A stretch of DNA of 6,632 nt from positions 1 through 6,632 of the forward strand of contig JAEDEG010000132.1 in assembly GCA_016293435.1 (NCBI GenBank), in the 5' to 3' direction. The notes under the pieces were generated by a model that was given only the letters and a program-made list of their open reading frames with translations, was not told the DNA's origin and made no database searches. Made by a program: the position numbers and the translations under genes. This document shows positions 1 through 5,895 of the stretch, piece by piece (the stretch's first letter is position 1; every line of letters begins with the position of its first letter). This stretch comes from Clostridia bacterium (GTDB lineage: Bacteria; Bacillota; Clostridia; UMGS1810).

Positions 1-7
1 ACTACGC

Positions 8-30
8 CTCGGTGGACTTTCACCACAGAG
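8..30. repeat. Small imperfect hairpin at the left edge, unidentified
   Basis: CTC-G-GTGG (8-15) can pair with CCAC-A-GAG (23-30) around a 7-nt loop, with one mismatch in the stem. No open reading frame of useful length covers positions 1-50. On the minus strand this stretch follows the kdgK terminator, so it belongs to whatever lies to the left of the window. On the minus strand the loop reads GGTGAAAGTCCACC, a motif style seen in structured mobile RNAs such as group II introns, but 50 nt is too little to assign it. Confidence 0.3.
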
Positions 31-50
31 CATTGATATGCCCGTCATAC

Positions 51-83
51 CACAAAATGGCTGCAGCATAAAATGCTGCAGCC
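51..83 (-). terminator. Intrinsic terminator of the eda-kdgK operon
   Basis: A perfect 11-bp stem pairs GGCTGCAGCAT (59-69) with ATGCTGCAGCC (73-83) around an AAA loop. On the minus strand it is followed by ATTTTG (58-53). It lies 21 bases past the kdgK stop codon. On the plus strand no T-run follows, so it is a one-way terminator for kdgK. Confidence 0.85.
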
Positions 84-104
84 ATGAAATCAAAATATAT
101 TGAA

Positions 105-1136
105 TTATCTCTGTACACGGCCTGAACCATCGCCGCCAACGAGATTATCTACCTCTGCTCTTGTAACGATGTTCATATCACCGGGGATTGTGTGCTTAAG
201 TGCAGAAGCTGCTACACCAAATTCCAGAGCAGACTTGAAATCTTTGCCGTCGAGCATGCCGCAGATAACACCGCCTGCGAAGCTATCACCGCCGCCTACA
301 CGGTCTACAATGGGACGGATTCTGTATTCTTTGGAGTGATAGAATTCTTTTGTATCACGAGAATAAATACAAGCTGACCAGCCATTGTCCGAAGCAGAGT
401 GAGAAACACGAAGTGAAGAAATTACATATTCAAAATTGAACTTTTCTACCATTTGTTCGAAAATACTCTTGTAGCCGGCAAGTTCAAGCTCACCACTTGT
501 AACATCTGTTTCACCGGGTTTGAATCCAAGAACCTTTTCGGCATCTTCTTCATTACCGATACACACATCTACATACTGCATGAGATTTGACATGATGCGC
601 TGAGCTTTTTCGCTTGACCAGAGTTTTTTTCTGAAGTTGAGGTCACAGCTAACCTTAACGCCTTTGGCTTTTGCAGCTTTGAGAGCGATCTCGGTAAGCT
701 CTGCAGCCTGATCGGAAACAGCGGGAGTAATACCGGTAAAGTGGAACCAGTCACAGCCGTCAAAAATTTTATCAAAATCAAAATCATGTGCAACTGCTGT
801 TGAAATTGAAGAATGAGCTCTGTCATATACAACGTTTGATGCTCTCATTGCAGCTCCGGTCTCGAGGAAGTATATACCGAGTCTTTCGCCGCCGCGGGCA
901 ATGTTGTCGGTTTTGACGTTCATTTTACGAAGTGCAGCTACAGCACAATCGCCAATGGGATTTGAAGGAACCTTTGTCACAAATTCTGCATCGTGACCGT
1001 AGTTTGCAAGCGAAACAGCAACATTGGCTTCGCCTCCGCCGTAGCATACATCAAATTCGTCTGCCTGAAGAAATCTTTCGTTATTGGGTGTGGATAGGCG
1101 AAGCATAATTTCGCCCATTGTTACAACCTTTGCCAT
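105..1136 (-). CDS. kdgK: 2-keto-3-deoxygluconate kinase (PfkB/ribokinase family)
   Basis: A 343-residue cytosolic sugar kinase that phosphorylates 2-keto-3-deoxygluconate (KDG) with ATP to give KDPG, the substrate of the eda product encoded just upstream. The N-terminal PfkB signature GGGEANVA is at residues 33-40. The C-terminal signature DRVGGGDSFAGG is at 278-289, with D284 as the catalytic base and the GGGD run forming the anion hole. DLNFRKKLW (165-173) and NEEDAE (195-200) match the KdgK subgroup rather than fructokinase or ribokinase. Length is close to the family norm of 310-345, with a slightly long C-terminal tail. The ATG is preceded by GGAGGT (1144-1149) at a 7-nt spacing. The gene lies 34 bp after eda with no promoter or terminator between them, so it is the second gene of the operon. 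Substrate choice is inferred from motifs and from the eda neighbour; another 2-keto-3-deoxy sugar is possible. Confidence 0.9.
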   Translation of the reverse strand: MAKVVTMGEIMLRLSTPNNERFLQADEFDVCYGGGEANVAVSLANYGHDAEFVTKVPSNPIGDCAVAALRKMNVKTDNIARGGERLGIYFLETGAAMRASNVVYDRAHSSISTAVAHDFDFDKIFDGCDWFHFTGITPAVSDQAAELTEIALKAAKAKGVKVSCDLNFRKKLWSSEKAQRIMSNLMQYVDVCIGNEEDAEKVLGFKPGETDVTSGELELAGYKSIFEQMVEKFNFEYVISSLRVSHSASDNGWSACIYSRDTKEFYHSKEYRIRPIVDRVGGGDSFAGGVICGMLDGKDFKSALEFGVAASALKHTIPGDMNIVTRAEVDNLVGGDGSGRVQR

Positions 1137-1170
1137 TATTTTTACCTCCGTATATCTATATGTAATTTAA

Positions 1171-1815
1171 CTATTTTGTTCTTGCAATTTTAATGTTTTC
1201 TACAAACTTCTTGGCTGTTTCGGTAATGAGTTCATAGTTGCCGGTTTTTGCACCTGCTGTGAGAGCACCACCGGCGCCGACAGCAACAACACCGGCTTTA
1301 ATCCAATCGCCTACATTTTCTACGTCAACACCGCCGGTAGGCATAATGTTTGCCTGAGGAATAGGGCCTTTTATTGCTTTTACCATGCCGGGTCCGAAAG
1401 CATCACCCGGGAAGAGCTTGATAATATCACAGCCAAGCTCAAGAGCCTTGACAACATCGTGAATTGTCATGCATCCGGGCATGCATGGAACCGCATATCT
1501 GTTACACAGTTTAATTGTATCTTCATCAAAATATGGGCTGACAATATACTGAGCACCGGAGAGAATGGCAATACGTGCAGTTTCGGCATCGAGTACAGTG
1601 CCTGCGCCGAGAATGATATCGTCATCGGTGTAGTGATTGGAAAGCTCTTCTATTACCTTGTGAGCCTTAGGCACAGTAAAGGTCATTTCAATTGCGGGAA
1701 CACCGCCTGCGATACAGGCATCGGTTATCTTCATGGCCTTATCGGCATTTTCTGCTCTGACAACAGCCACGATTCCCACATCTTTGATTCTTTTAATAAC
1801 AGTTTGTTTATCCAT
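1171..1815 (-). CDS. eda: KDPG (KHG/KDPG) aldolase
   Basis: A 214-residue class I aldolase that cleaves 2-keto-3-deoxy-6-phosphogluconate to pyruvate and glyceraldehyde-3-phosphate. It is the last step of the Entner-Doudoroff and hexuronate routes. The visible landmarks of the family's TIM barrel are IEMTFTVP (42-49) with catalytic E43, GAGTV (70-74) with T73, the Schiff-base lysine K133 in IIKLFPGD (131-138), and the phosphate-binding PTGGV (159-163). In the E. coli enzyme an arginine follows two residues after the VT pair (R49); here the aligned position is T47. The same ITFTVP form is known from the Thermotoga-type enzyme, so activity is not in doubt. The start is set by AAGGAGG (1823-1829) with a 7-nt spacer. 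It is the first gene of the operon with kdgK. Some members also accept 2-keto-4-hydroxyglutarate or KDPGal. Confidence 0.92.
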   Translation of the reverse strand: MDKQTVIKRIKDVGIVAVVRAENADKAMKITDACIAGGVPAIEMTFTVPKAHKVIEELSNHYTDDDIILGAGTVLDAETARIAILSGAQYIVSPYFDEDTIKLCNRYAVPCMPGCMTIHDVVKALELGCDIIKLFPGDAFGPGMVKAIKGPIPQANIMPTGGVDVENVGDWIKAGVVAVGAGGALTAGAKTGNYELITETAKKFVENIKIARTK

Positions 1816-1848
1816 TTTAATTCCTCCTTGGATTAATTTAGCAATTTC

Positions 1849-1864
1849 GTGCTAATTATAGCAC
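1849..1864. promoter_or_regulatory. Palindromic operator candidate over the eda -10 and +1
   Basis: GTGCTA-ATTA-TAGCAC is a perfect 6+6 bp inverted repeat with a 4-bp centre. AATTT (1843-1847) and AAATT (1865-1869) extend it on both sides, offset by one base. It covers the -10 hexamer and the expected start point, where a bound repressor blocks RNA polymerase. Most of it is not in the transcript, so a DNA operator fits better than an RNA hairpin. A LacI-, GntR- or IclR-type regulator responding to KDG or KDPG is the likely ligand; no regulator gene is in the window. Confidence 0.6.
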
Positions 1865-1883
1865 AAATTATTTGATTTGTCAA
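1855..1883 (-). promoter_or_regulatory. Sigma-A promoter of eda-kdgK
   Basis: On the minus strand a perfect TTGACA (1883-1878) and a perfect TATAAT (1860-1855) are separated by exactly 17 bp. TG sits one base upstream of the -10, making it an extended -10. Transcription should start near 1848, giving a leader of about 33 nt. Such a strong promoter implies that control comes from a repressor. Confidence 0.88.
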
Positions 1884-1923
1884 AGAAATATGTCATAAAT
1901 TTACCAATAAAATACCATATATT

Positions 1924-1952
1924 TTGACTTTTTTTAAGACATGACTTATAAT
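1924..1952 (+). promoter_or_regulatory. Promoter of the SLH-GH18 gene
   Basis: TTGACT (1924-1929) and TATAAT (1947-1952) have a 17-bp spacer. A second overlapping TATAAT lies at 1952-1957. Start is expected near 1959, giving a leader of about 32 nt. It diverges from the eda promoter, with about 40 bp between the two -35 boxes. Confidence 0.75.
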
Positions 1953-1990
1953 ATAATAAATGTATAAATTTAAGAAAGGAATAAAAACCA

Positions 1991-3928
1991 ATGAAAAAAC
2001 GCATAATATTATTTTTACTTATTATGTGTACTGTCATGTATGCACCATCAAACGCTTTTTCGTTTGAATTCACACAATTAGTTATATCAGATACAGATGA
2101 GCACTGGTCGGAGGAAGCAATCTCAACACTTGCTTCTCTTGACATAATGAACGGATATAACGGATATACCAACCCTGACGACATTATAACAAGGGGAGAA
2201 TTTACTGCACTTATTACAAGGGCATTTAAGCTTACTGCTTCAACAAACACACAGTATTTTAAAGACATTGACAAAGGACATATATTTTTTGAAAATGTTA
2301 GCGCGGCTCATGAATACAAAATAGTTGACGGTTTTCCGGACAGGACATTCAGGGCAGATAACATGATAACAAGAGAAGAAATCATACTTATTATATCAAG
2401 GCTTACTGCAGACAATGAAAGATCATCTAATGTAGATTTTACGGATATCACCGATAGCTATCCATATATGTCTCAGCTCTCTAAGGTTATGACAGACGGC
2501 ATAATAACAGGTTATCCGGACGGGAGCTTCAAACCCTATGGGAAAACCACAAGAGCAGAGGCGGCTACAATTATATTAAATGCAATGAAAAAATATATAG
2601 CGTCAAATTCGCAAAATAATGCTTACGAAGTGGCAGTGGCTTTTTTGAACGAGCATTTTTCCAATGTTCATTCATATACAATCGGCTCTGCAAAGGATGA
2701 CAGCGAATATATTGATTATACTTACAAAAAGGCAAAAGCATTGGGGTACAATGTAGCTAACCGTGTATCATATATAAGCATTATCGAAAACATAAATGAC
2801 GGACCATTTTCTAAAATCACGGCAAATTATGTGGTGGAATGCAATGTAAACGATTATACCAAGATCTATACCGGGCAGTCGGACATAAGGCTCATCACCC
2901 AAAACAACAAAACATATGTGTATGAACACAATTCAAGAATTATAAAACAAAAAAAGATAAATCTGACATGGGAAATATATGCAACCCCGCCAAGCTACGA
3001 AACCGCGGGAGTAAATGTAGTATCCCCTACTTGCTTTGAGATATCTGACGCCAATGAATATGGAGGCAATCAGGAAAAAATATATTCGGAAAGTGGAAAA
3101 GAATTTGTATTTAATTCGTCGCTTACGGATAATTATGTAAGTTATGCAAAAAATAAAGGGTATGAGATATGGGCAATGTATAAGACAAACTTTAATACAG
3201 ATTTGACATCTGATTTTTTAAACAGTAGGTATACACGCAGGCAGGCGGCTGATATTCTGCTAAAAAATATGCTCAGATACTCTCTCGACGGAATAAATTT
3301 TGATTTTGAAAATATGTATAGATATGACAAGGGTGTGTATACAAATCACGTTAAAGAAATTGCGGTTATGGCTCATGTGGTAGGTGCAACCGTTTCGGTG
3401 GATGTAACAAAATATGAGCCGACAAGCTATACATGGTCAATGTGTTATGACAGAGACGCACTTGCAAAAAGTGCCGATTATATAGCGCTTATGGCATATG
3501 ATCAGTATTATTCGGGAAGTAAAACACCGGGACCTGTGAGCGGACTCGGATGGACTGAGGAAGTGATAAAGCTTACACTTGGCGAAGTTCCGACCGACAA
3601 GCTTTTGCTTGGCATGCCATACTATATAAGATGCTGGCAGGTAAATAACGGCAAAGTTGTAAAATCGGAAGCACTATCTATGGCAAAGGCGATTAAATAT
3701 GTAACAGAAAACAACGCGTATGCAGTGTATGACGAAAAATTCGGCCTGACAAAATATTCGTGGACAAAAGATGGGAAGGATTATGTTCTTTGGATGGAAA
3801 ACGCTGAAAGCATTGCAAAAAGAGCTGAAATTTGCAAAAAATACGCTCTTGCCGGTGTGGCAAGCTGGCGCCGCGGATTTGAAACTCCGGACGTGTGGAA
3901 TGCGTTGCAAAACGCATTGTTTAGCTGA
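1991..3928 (+). CDS. SLH-anchored, secreted GH18 glycosidase (YaaH/SleL-like)
   Basis: A 645-residue exported protein likely held on the cell wall. Residues 1-22 look like a signal peptide: MKKR, then a hydrophobic run, with probable cleavage after SNA at 20-22. Three S-layer homology domains follow at about 31-79, 88-138 and 148-199, each with the ITRGE/ITREE/TTRAE motif (66-70, 126-130, 186-190). In the family these bind pyruvylated cell-wall polymer. Residues 210-320 are a probable linker or small domain I do not recognise. A GH18 domain spans about 323-643. It has the active-site strand DGINFDFE (433-440) with proton donor E440, MAYDQYY (501-507), GMPYY (541-545) and a C-terminal GVASWRRGFE (622-631). 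This set matches N-acetylglucosaminidases acting on peptidoglycan, such as spore cortex or germination enzymes. The second Asp of DxxDxDxE is Asn436, as is usual in this subgroup. AGAAAGGA (1973-1980) precedes the ATG by 10 nt. It is transcribed alone. The substrate is inferred, and no peptidoglycan-binding LysM is present. Confidence 0.87.
   Translation: MKKRIILFLLIMCTVMYAPSNAFSFEFTQLVISDTDEHWSEEAISTLASLDIMNGYNGYTNPDDIITRGEFTALITRAFKLTASTNTQYFKDIDKGHIFFENVSAAHEYKIVDGFPDRTFRADNMITREEIILIISRLTADNERSSNVDFTDITDSYPYMSQLSKVMTDGIITGYPDGSFKPYGKTTRAEAATIILNAMKKYIASNSQNNAYEVAVAFLNEHFSNVHSYTIGSAKDDSEYIDYTYKKAKALGYNVANRVSYISIIENINDGPFSKITANYVVECNVNDYTKIYTGQSDIRLITQNNKTYVYEHNSRIIKQKKINLTWEIYATPPSYETAGVNVVSPTCFEISDANEYGGNQEKIYSESGKEFVFNSSLTDNYVSYAKNKGYEIWAMYKTNFNTDLTSDFLNSRYTRRQAADILLKNMLRYSLDGINFDFENMYRYDKGVYTNHVKEIAVMAHVVGATVSVDVTKYEPTSYTWSMCYDRDALAKSADYIALMAYDQYYSGSKTPGPVSGLGWTEEVIKLTLGEVPTDKLLLGMPYYIRCWQVNNGKVVKSEALSMAKAIKYVTENNAYAVYDEKFGLTKYSWTKDGKDYVLWMENAESIAKRAEICKKYALAGVASWRRGFETPDVWNALQNALFS
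3899..3918 (+). terminator. Hairpin in the last codons of the GH18 gene, possible weak terminator
   Basis: AATGCGTT (3899-3906) and AACGCATT (3911-3918) form a perfect 8-bp stem with a GCAA (GNRA-type) loop. It ends ten bases before the end of the stop codon. Only GTTTAGC follows, so termination would be weak. It may instead protect the 3' end of the message. It codes for the repeated residues NAL-Q-NAL, so chance origin is possible. Confidence 0.4.
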
Positions 3929-3947
3929 AAAGTAAGGGCTTGTAAAA

Positions 3948-3985
3948 TTAACATAATTTAACCTAATATTAACCGGATATTAACC
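3948..3985 (+). promoter_or_regulatory. Four TTAAC direct repeats, PhoB/PhoP-box-like
   Basis: TTAACA (3948), TTAACC (3958), TTAACC (3969) and TTAACC (3980) recur with steps of 10, 11 and 11 bp, one helical turn each. Known PhoP boxes (TTAACA-like in Bacillus) and cyanobacterial Pho boxes (CTTAACCT units) have this hexamer and spacing, as OmpR/PhoB-family dimers bind in tandem on one DNA face. The last repeat ends 19 bp before the -35 of the next promoter, an activator position. The regulator's identity is inferred. Confidence 0.55.
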
Positions 3986-4004
3986 AATTTTCGTGCATTA
4001 CGAC

Positions 4005-4033
4005 TTGCCAATAATGGCAGAATATGGTATAAT
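4005..4033 (+). promoter_or_regulatory. Promoter upstream of pyk
   Basis: TTGCCA (4005-4010) and a perfect TATAAT (4028-4033) have a 17-bp spacer. The preceding TGG makes an extended -10. Start is expected near 4040, about 220 nt before the pyk start codon. No better promoter is seen between here and pyk. Confidence 0.75.
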
Positions 4034-4039
4034 AATCAC

Positions 4040-4182
4040 AGAAAGTCTTGAGAGTTTTCATTTTAATATAAATAAATGAATTAACATACGATACAAATAC
4101 ATTCTGCTGCATTGGAAGACATAATATAACTAAATTAAGATGTCATCCGCCTCTATAGGCGGCGGGTGACATTTAATTTTTT
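4040..4182 (+). ncRNA. Candidate pyk leader or short RNA with its own terminator
   Basis: The stretch between the predicted start and the terminator T-run is non-coding, AT-rich and about 140 nt long. It has no T-box (AGGGTGGNACCGCG) and matches no riboswitch core I know. GGAAGACAT (4114-4122) can pair with ATGTCATCC (4140-4148), 8 of 9 bases. This would be exclusive with the terminator and so is a possible antiterminator. It is either the attenuated leader of pyk or an independent small RNA. No conserved family is claimed. Confidence 0.35.
4140..4182 (+). terminator. Intrinsic terminator between the pyk promoter and pyk
   Basis: ATGTCATCCGCC (4140-4151) pairs with GGCGGGTGACAT (4161-4172), 12 bp including one G-T pair, around a 9-nt loop. 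TTAATTTTTT (4173-4182) follows. It could end the GH18 message, which lacks a strong terminator of its own, as well as the transcript from the 4005 promoter. Its place upstream of pyk implies that pyk depends on readthrough. Confidence 0.75.
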
Positions 4183-4210
4183 CAGTGGGAGTTCAATCTC
4201 CCACTGAAAA
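4179..4210 (+). repeat. Perfect 13-bp stem-loop overlapping the terminator U-run
   Basis: TTTTCAGTGGGAG (4179-4191) and CTCCCACTGAAAA (4198-4210) pair perfectly around a 6-nt loop. Its first four bases are the end of the terminator T-run, so the two structures share sequence. No T-run follows on either strand, so it is not a simple terminator. It may be an mRNA-stabilising or regulatory element, or part of an inserted palindromic repeat. Confidence 0.6.
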
Positions 4211-4221
4211 CGTTGAATGAC

Positions 4222-4234
4222 GCGGCTTTGCCGC
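4222..4234 (+). repeat. Short GC hairpin just before the pyk ribosome site
   Basis: GCGGC-TTT-GCCGC forms a 5-bp stem with a 3-nt loop, then TTATTGAATG. It ends 14 bases before the GGGG of the ribosome binding site. It is the third hairpin in 95 nt. A similar hairpin followed by TTATTGAA recurs at 6425-6447 in the right end of the IS. Confidence 0.5.
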
Positions 4235-4244
4235 TTATTGAATG

Positions 4245-4252
4245 AAAAGGGG
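4245..4252 (+). promoter_or_regulatory. Ribosome binding site that fixes the pyk start at GTG 4260
   Basis: AAAAGGGG (4245-4252) sits 7 nt before the GTG at 4260-4262. The in-frame ATG at 4242 has no ribosome site in front of it and would swallow this one. The protein family also begins with (M)RKTKIICTMGP. Confidence 0.75.
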
Positions 4253-4259
4253 TATCAAA

Positions 4260-5672
4260 GTGAGAAAAACAAAAATAATATGTACTATGGGGCCGTCATG
4301 TGATAATGAAGAAATTTTTACAAAAATGTGCCATGCCGGATTGAATGTGGCAAGAATGAATTTTTCACACGGTACATTTGAAGAACATCAAAAAAATATT
4401 GATATTGTAAAATCCGTAAGAGAAAAGCTTGATATGCCCATTGCGATAATGCTTGACACAAAGGGACCTGAATACAGAATAAAAACCTTCGAAACAGGAA
4501 GCATAACTCTTTCGGACAAAGATACATTTACATTTACCACCCGTGATATTGTCGGGAACCAAAATGAAGTTGCCGTAAATTATGACAAATTGACTTGTGA
4601 CCTGGAAATCGGTGATACTATCCTTGTTAACAACGGTCTGGTAATATGTAATGTAAAAGAAATAAGTGAAACCGATGTTGTGTGCGATGTTATCGTTGGC
4701 GGTGTGCTTTCGGACAGAAAAAGCATGAGTTTTCCGGGAAAGGTGCTCAACAAGGTTTATCTGAGTGAGGCGGACAAAGAGGATTTGCTCTTTGGAATTA
4801 AAAATGATGTTGACTATGTTGCCGCATCTTTTGTGTCAACCAAACAGGATATTTTAGATGTTAAAAATTTTTTGTGCGAAAACGGCGGCGAAAACATTGG
4901 ACTTATTGCCAAAATAGAAAACAGAACCGGAATTGACAACATTGAAGAGATATGCTCAGAATGTGACGGTATCATGATTGCAAGAGGTGACCTCGGTGTT
5001 GAAATCCCCTTTGCCGAGCTGCCTGCTGTGCAAAAATATATTATTGAAAAATGCAGACTTTTGGGCAAGCGCGTTATAACCGCAACCGAAATGCTTGAAT
5101 CGATGATATACAACCCAAGACCCACCAGAGCAGAAATATCTGATGTGGCAAATGCCGTATATGACGGAACAAGTGCCGTTATGCTCTCGGGTGAATCTGC
5201 CGCCGGTAAATATCCGGTAGAAACAATAAAAACAATGTCGCAGATAGTTGAAGAAACGGAAAGTCATATAAATTATGAAAAAAGGTTCAGAAATACAGAA
5301 TTTAAAATCAGAAATAATGTAGATGCGGTTTCTCACTCGACCTGCGGAATGGCAATAGACATAAATGCTCGCTCTATTGTTGTATCTTCTATGACGGGGA
5401 TGACCGTAAGAATGGTGTCGAGATTCAGAGCACCTATGGATATTATAGGCATGACAACCGACAAAAAGGTATGGTACAAATTAGCTCTCTCATGGGGAGT
5501 GTTGCCTGTGCTCAGTGATGTTTTTACATCTACAGACGTATTGTTTTATCATGCAAGGCGTGCTGCAATTACACACCTTAATCTGCAGAAGGGCGACGCA
5601 ATTGTCATGACAGGAGGACTGACAAACGGAATCTCAGGAAACACCAACATGATTATAGTAGAAACAATCTGA
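4260..5672 (+). CDS. pyk: Pyruvate kinase
   Basis: A 470-residue cytosolic glycolytic enzyme that transfers phosphate from phosphoenolpyruvate to ADP, giving pyruvate and ATP. Counting from the GTG, the N-terminal strand KTKIICTMGPS is at 3-13. ARMNFSHG (31-38) carries R32, N34 and S36 for ADP and potassium. LDTKGPE (65-71) carries D66 and T67. The active-site signature IGLIAKIENRTGI (213-225) holds K218 and metal ligand E220. ARGDLGVEIP (241-250) holds D244, and ATEMLESM (275-282) follows, with Glu where many homologues have Gln. The B domain lies at about 70-165 and the C domain from about 355. It ends at the normal C domain, without the extra PEP-utiliser domain of Bacillus enzymes. It is monocistronic, with a long structured leader upstream and a strong terminator downstream. 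With eda-kdgK it covers two routes to pyruvate, though the genes are not co-transcribed. Confidence 0.95.
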   Translation: MRKTKIICTMGPSCDNEEIFTKMCHAGLNVARMNFSHGTFEEHQKNIDIVKSVREKLDMPIAIMLDTKGPEYRIKTFETGSITLSDKDTFTFTTRDIVGNQNEVAVNYDKLTCDLEIGDTILVNNGLVICNVKEISETDVVCDVIVGGVLSDRKSMSFPGKVLNKVYLSEADKEDLLFGIKNDVDYVAASFVSTKQDILDVKNFLCENGGENIGLIAKIENRTGIDNIEEICSECDGIMIARGDLGVEIPFAELPAVQKYIIEKCRLLGKRVITATEMLESMIYNPRPTRAEISDVANAVYDGTSAVMLSGESAAGKYPVETIKTMSQIVEETESHINYEKRFRNTEFKIRNNVDAVSHSTCGMAIDINARSIVVSSMTGMTVRMVSRFRAPMDIIGMTTDKKVWYKLALSWGVLPVLSDVFTSTDVLFYHARRAAITHLNLQKGDAIVMTGGLTNGISGNTNMIIVETI

Positions 5673-5721
5673 CGTTGAATCAAGTGATTACATGGATACA
5701 AAAACGCTAATTTATTACTAA

Positions 5722-5759
5722 GGCAGGAAAGCCTAAATATGGCTGTTCCTGCCCTTTTT
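5722..5759 (+). terminator. Intrinsic terminator of pyk
   Basis: GGCAGGAA (5722-5729) pairs with TTCCTGCC (5746-5753). AGCC/GGCT extends the stem inward past a single bulged G, with a 7-nt loop. CTTTTT follows at 5754-5759. It begins 50 bases after the stop codon and also shields the neighbouring IS from pyk readthrough. Confidence 0.88.
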
Positions 5760-5771
5760 GTTTATGAAAAC

Positions 5772-5788
5772 CCCCGGATTGTCCGGGG
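5772..5788. repeat. Left-end hairpin of the IS200 element
   Basis: CCCCGGA-TTG-TCCGGGG forms a perfect 7-bp stem with a 3-nt loop, preceded by TTTATGAAAAC. TnpA of this family recognises such subterminal hairpins on single-stranded DNA. On the minus strand it is followed by GTTTTC, so it may also stop transcripts coming from the right. Confidence 0.7.
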
Positions 5789-5816
5789 TGTTCGGTAAAG
5801 CTTACAGCTATAAGTC

Positions 5817-5845
5817 TTGGAAATAAAAACTCCTTTTGATATAAT
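5817..5845 (+). promoter_or_regulatory. Internal promoter of tnpA
   Basis: TTGGAA (5817-5822) and TATAAT (5840-5845) have a 17-bp spacer and an extended TGA before the -10. Start is expected near 5852. That lies inside the 5' hairpin, so a transcript made here lacks the strand that covers the ribosome site. Confidence 0.6.
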
Positions 5846-5885
5846 AAAATTGCGGCTACCAACTGCAATAAAAAATCAAAAGGAG
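5830..5885 (+). promoter_or_regulatory. Hairpin sequestering the tnpA ribosome binding site
   Basis: CTCCTTTTGAT (5830-5840) pairs perfectly with ATCAAAAGGAG (5875-5885), which contains the AAAGGAGG ribosome site. An inner stem ATTGC/GCAAT (5849-5853, 5865-5869) closes an 11-nt loop. IS200 of enterobacteria is known to repress TnpA synthesis with a 5' hairpin of this kind, so the role is inferred with fair confidence. Confidence 0.75.
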
Positions 5886-5895
5886 GTCATTCAAA

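Noticed and set aside
1459..1836. 125-codon plus-strand open frame opposite eda
   Set aside because: It is fully antisense to a well-supported aldolase gene, has no ribosome site, and its protein looks like no family.
1852..2274. 140-codon minus-strand open frame across the divergent promoter region and the start of the SLH gene
   Set aside because: It overlaps both promoters and the signal peptide and SLH coding region, and lacks a ribosome site; it is a shadow of the real gene.
3948..3985. TTAAC repeats as a CRISPR array or microsatellite
   Set aside because: The units are only 6 bp with 4-5 bp spacers; the helical spacing and promoter-proximal place fit regulator binding sites instead.
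4040..4140. T-box or known metabolite riboswitch upstream of pyk
   Set aside because: No T-box motif, no purine, TPP, SAM, lysine or glmS-type conserved core could be recognised.
4242..4259. ATG at 4242 as the pyk start (476 residues)
   Set aside because: No ribosome site precedes it, and AAAAGGGG lies downstream of it at the right distance from GTG 4260, which also matches the family N-terminus.
4956..5336. Minus-strand open frames of 103-126 codons inside pyk
   Set aside because: They are antisense to conserved pyruvate kinase active-site coding sequence, with no initiation signals and no recognisable protein.
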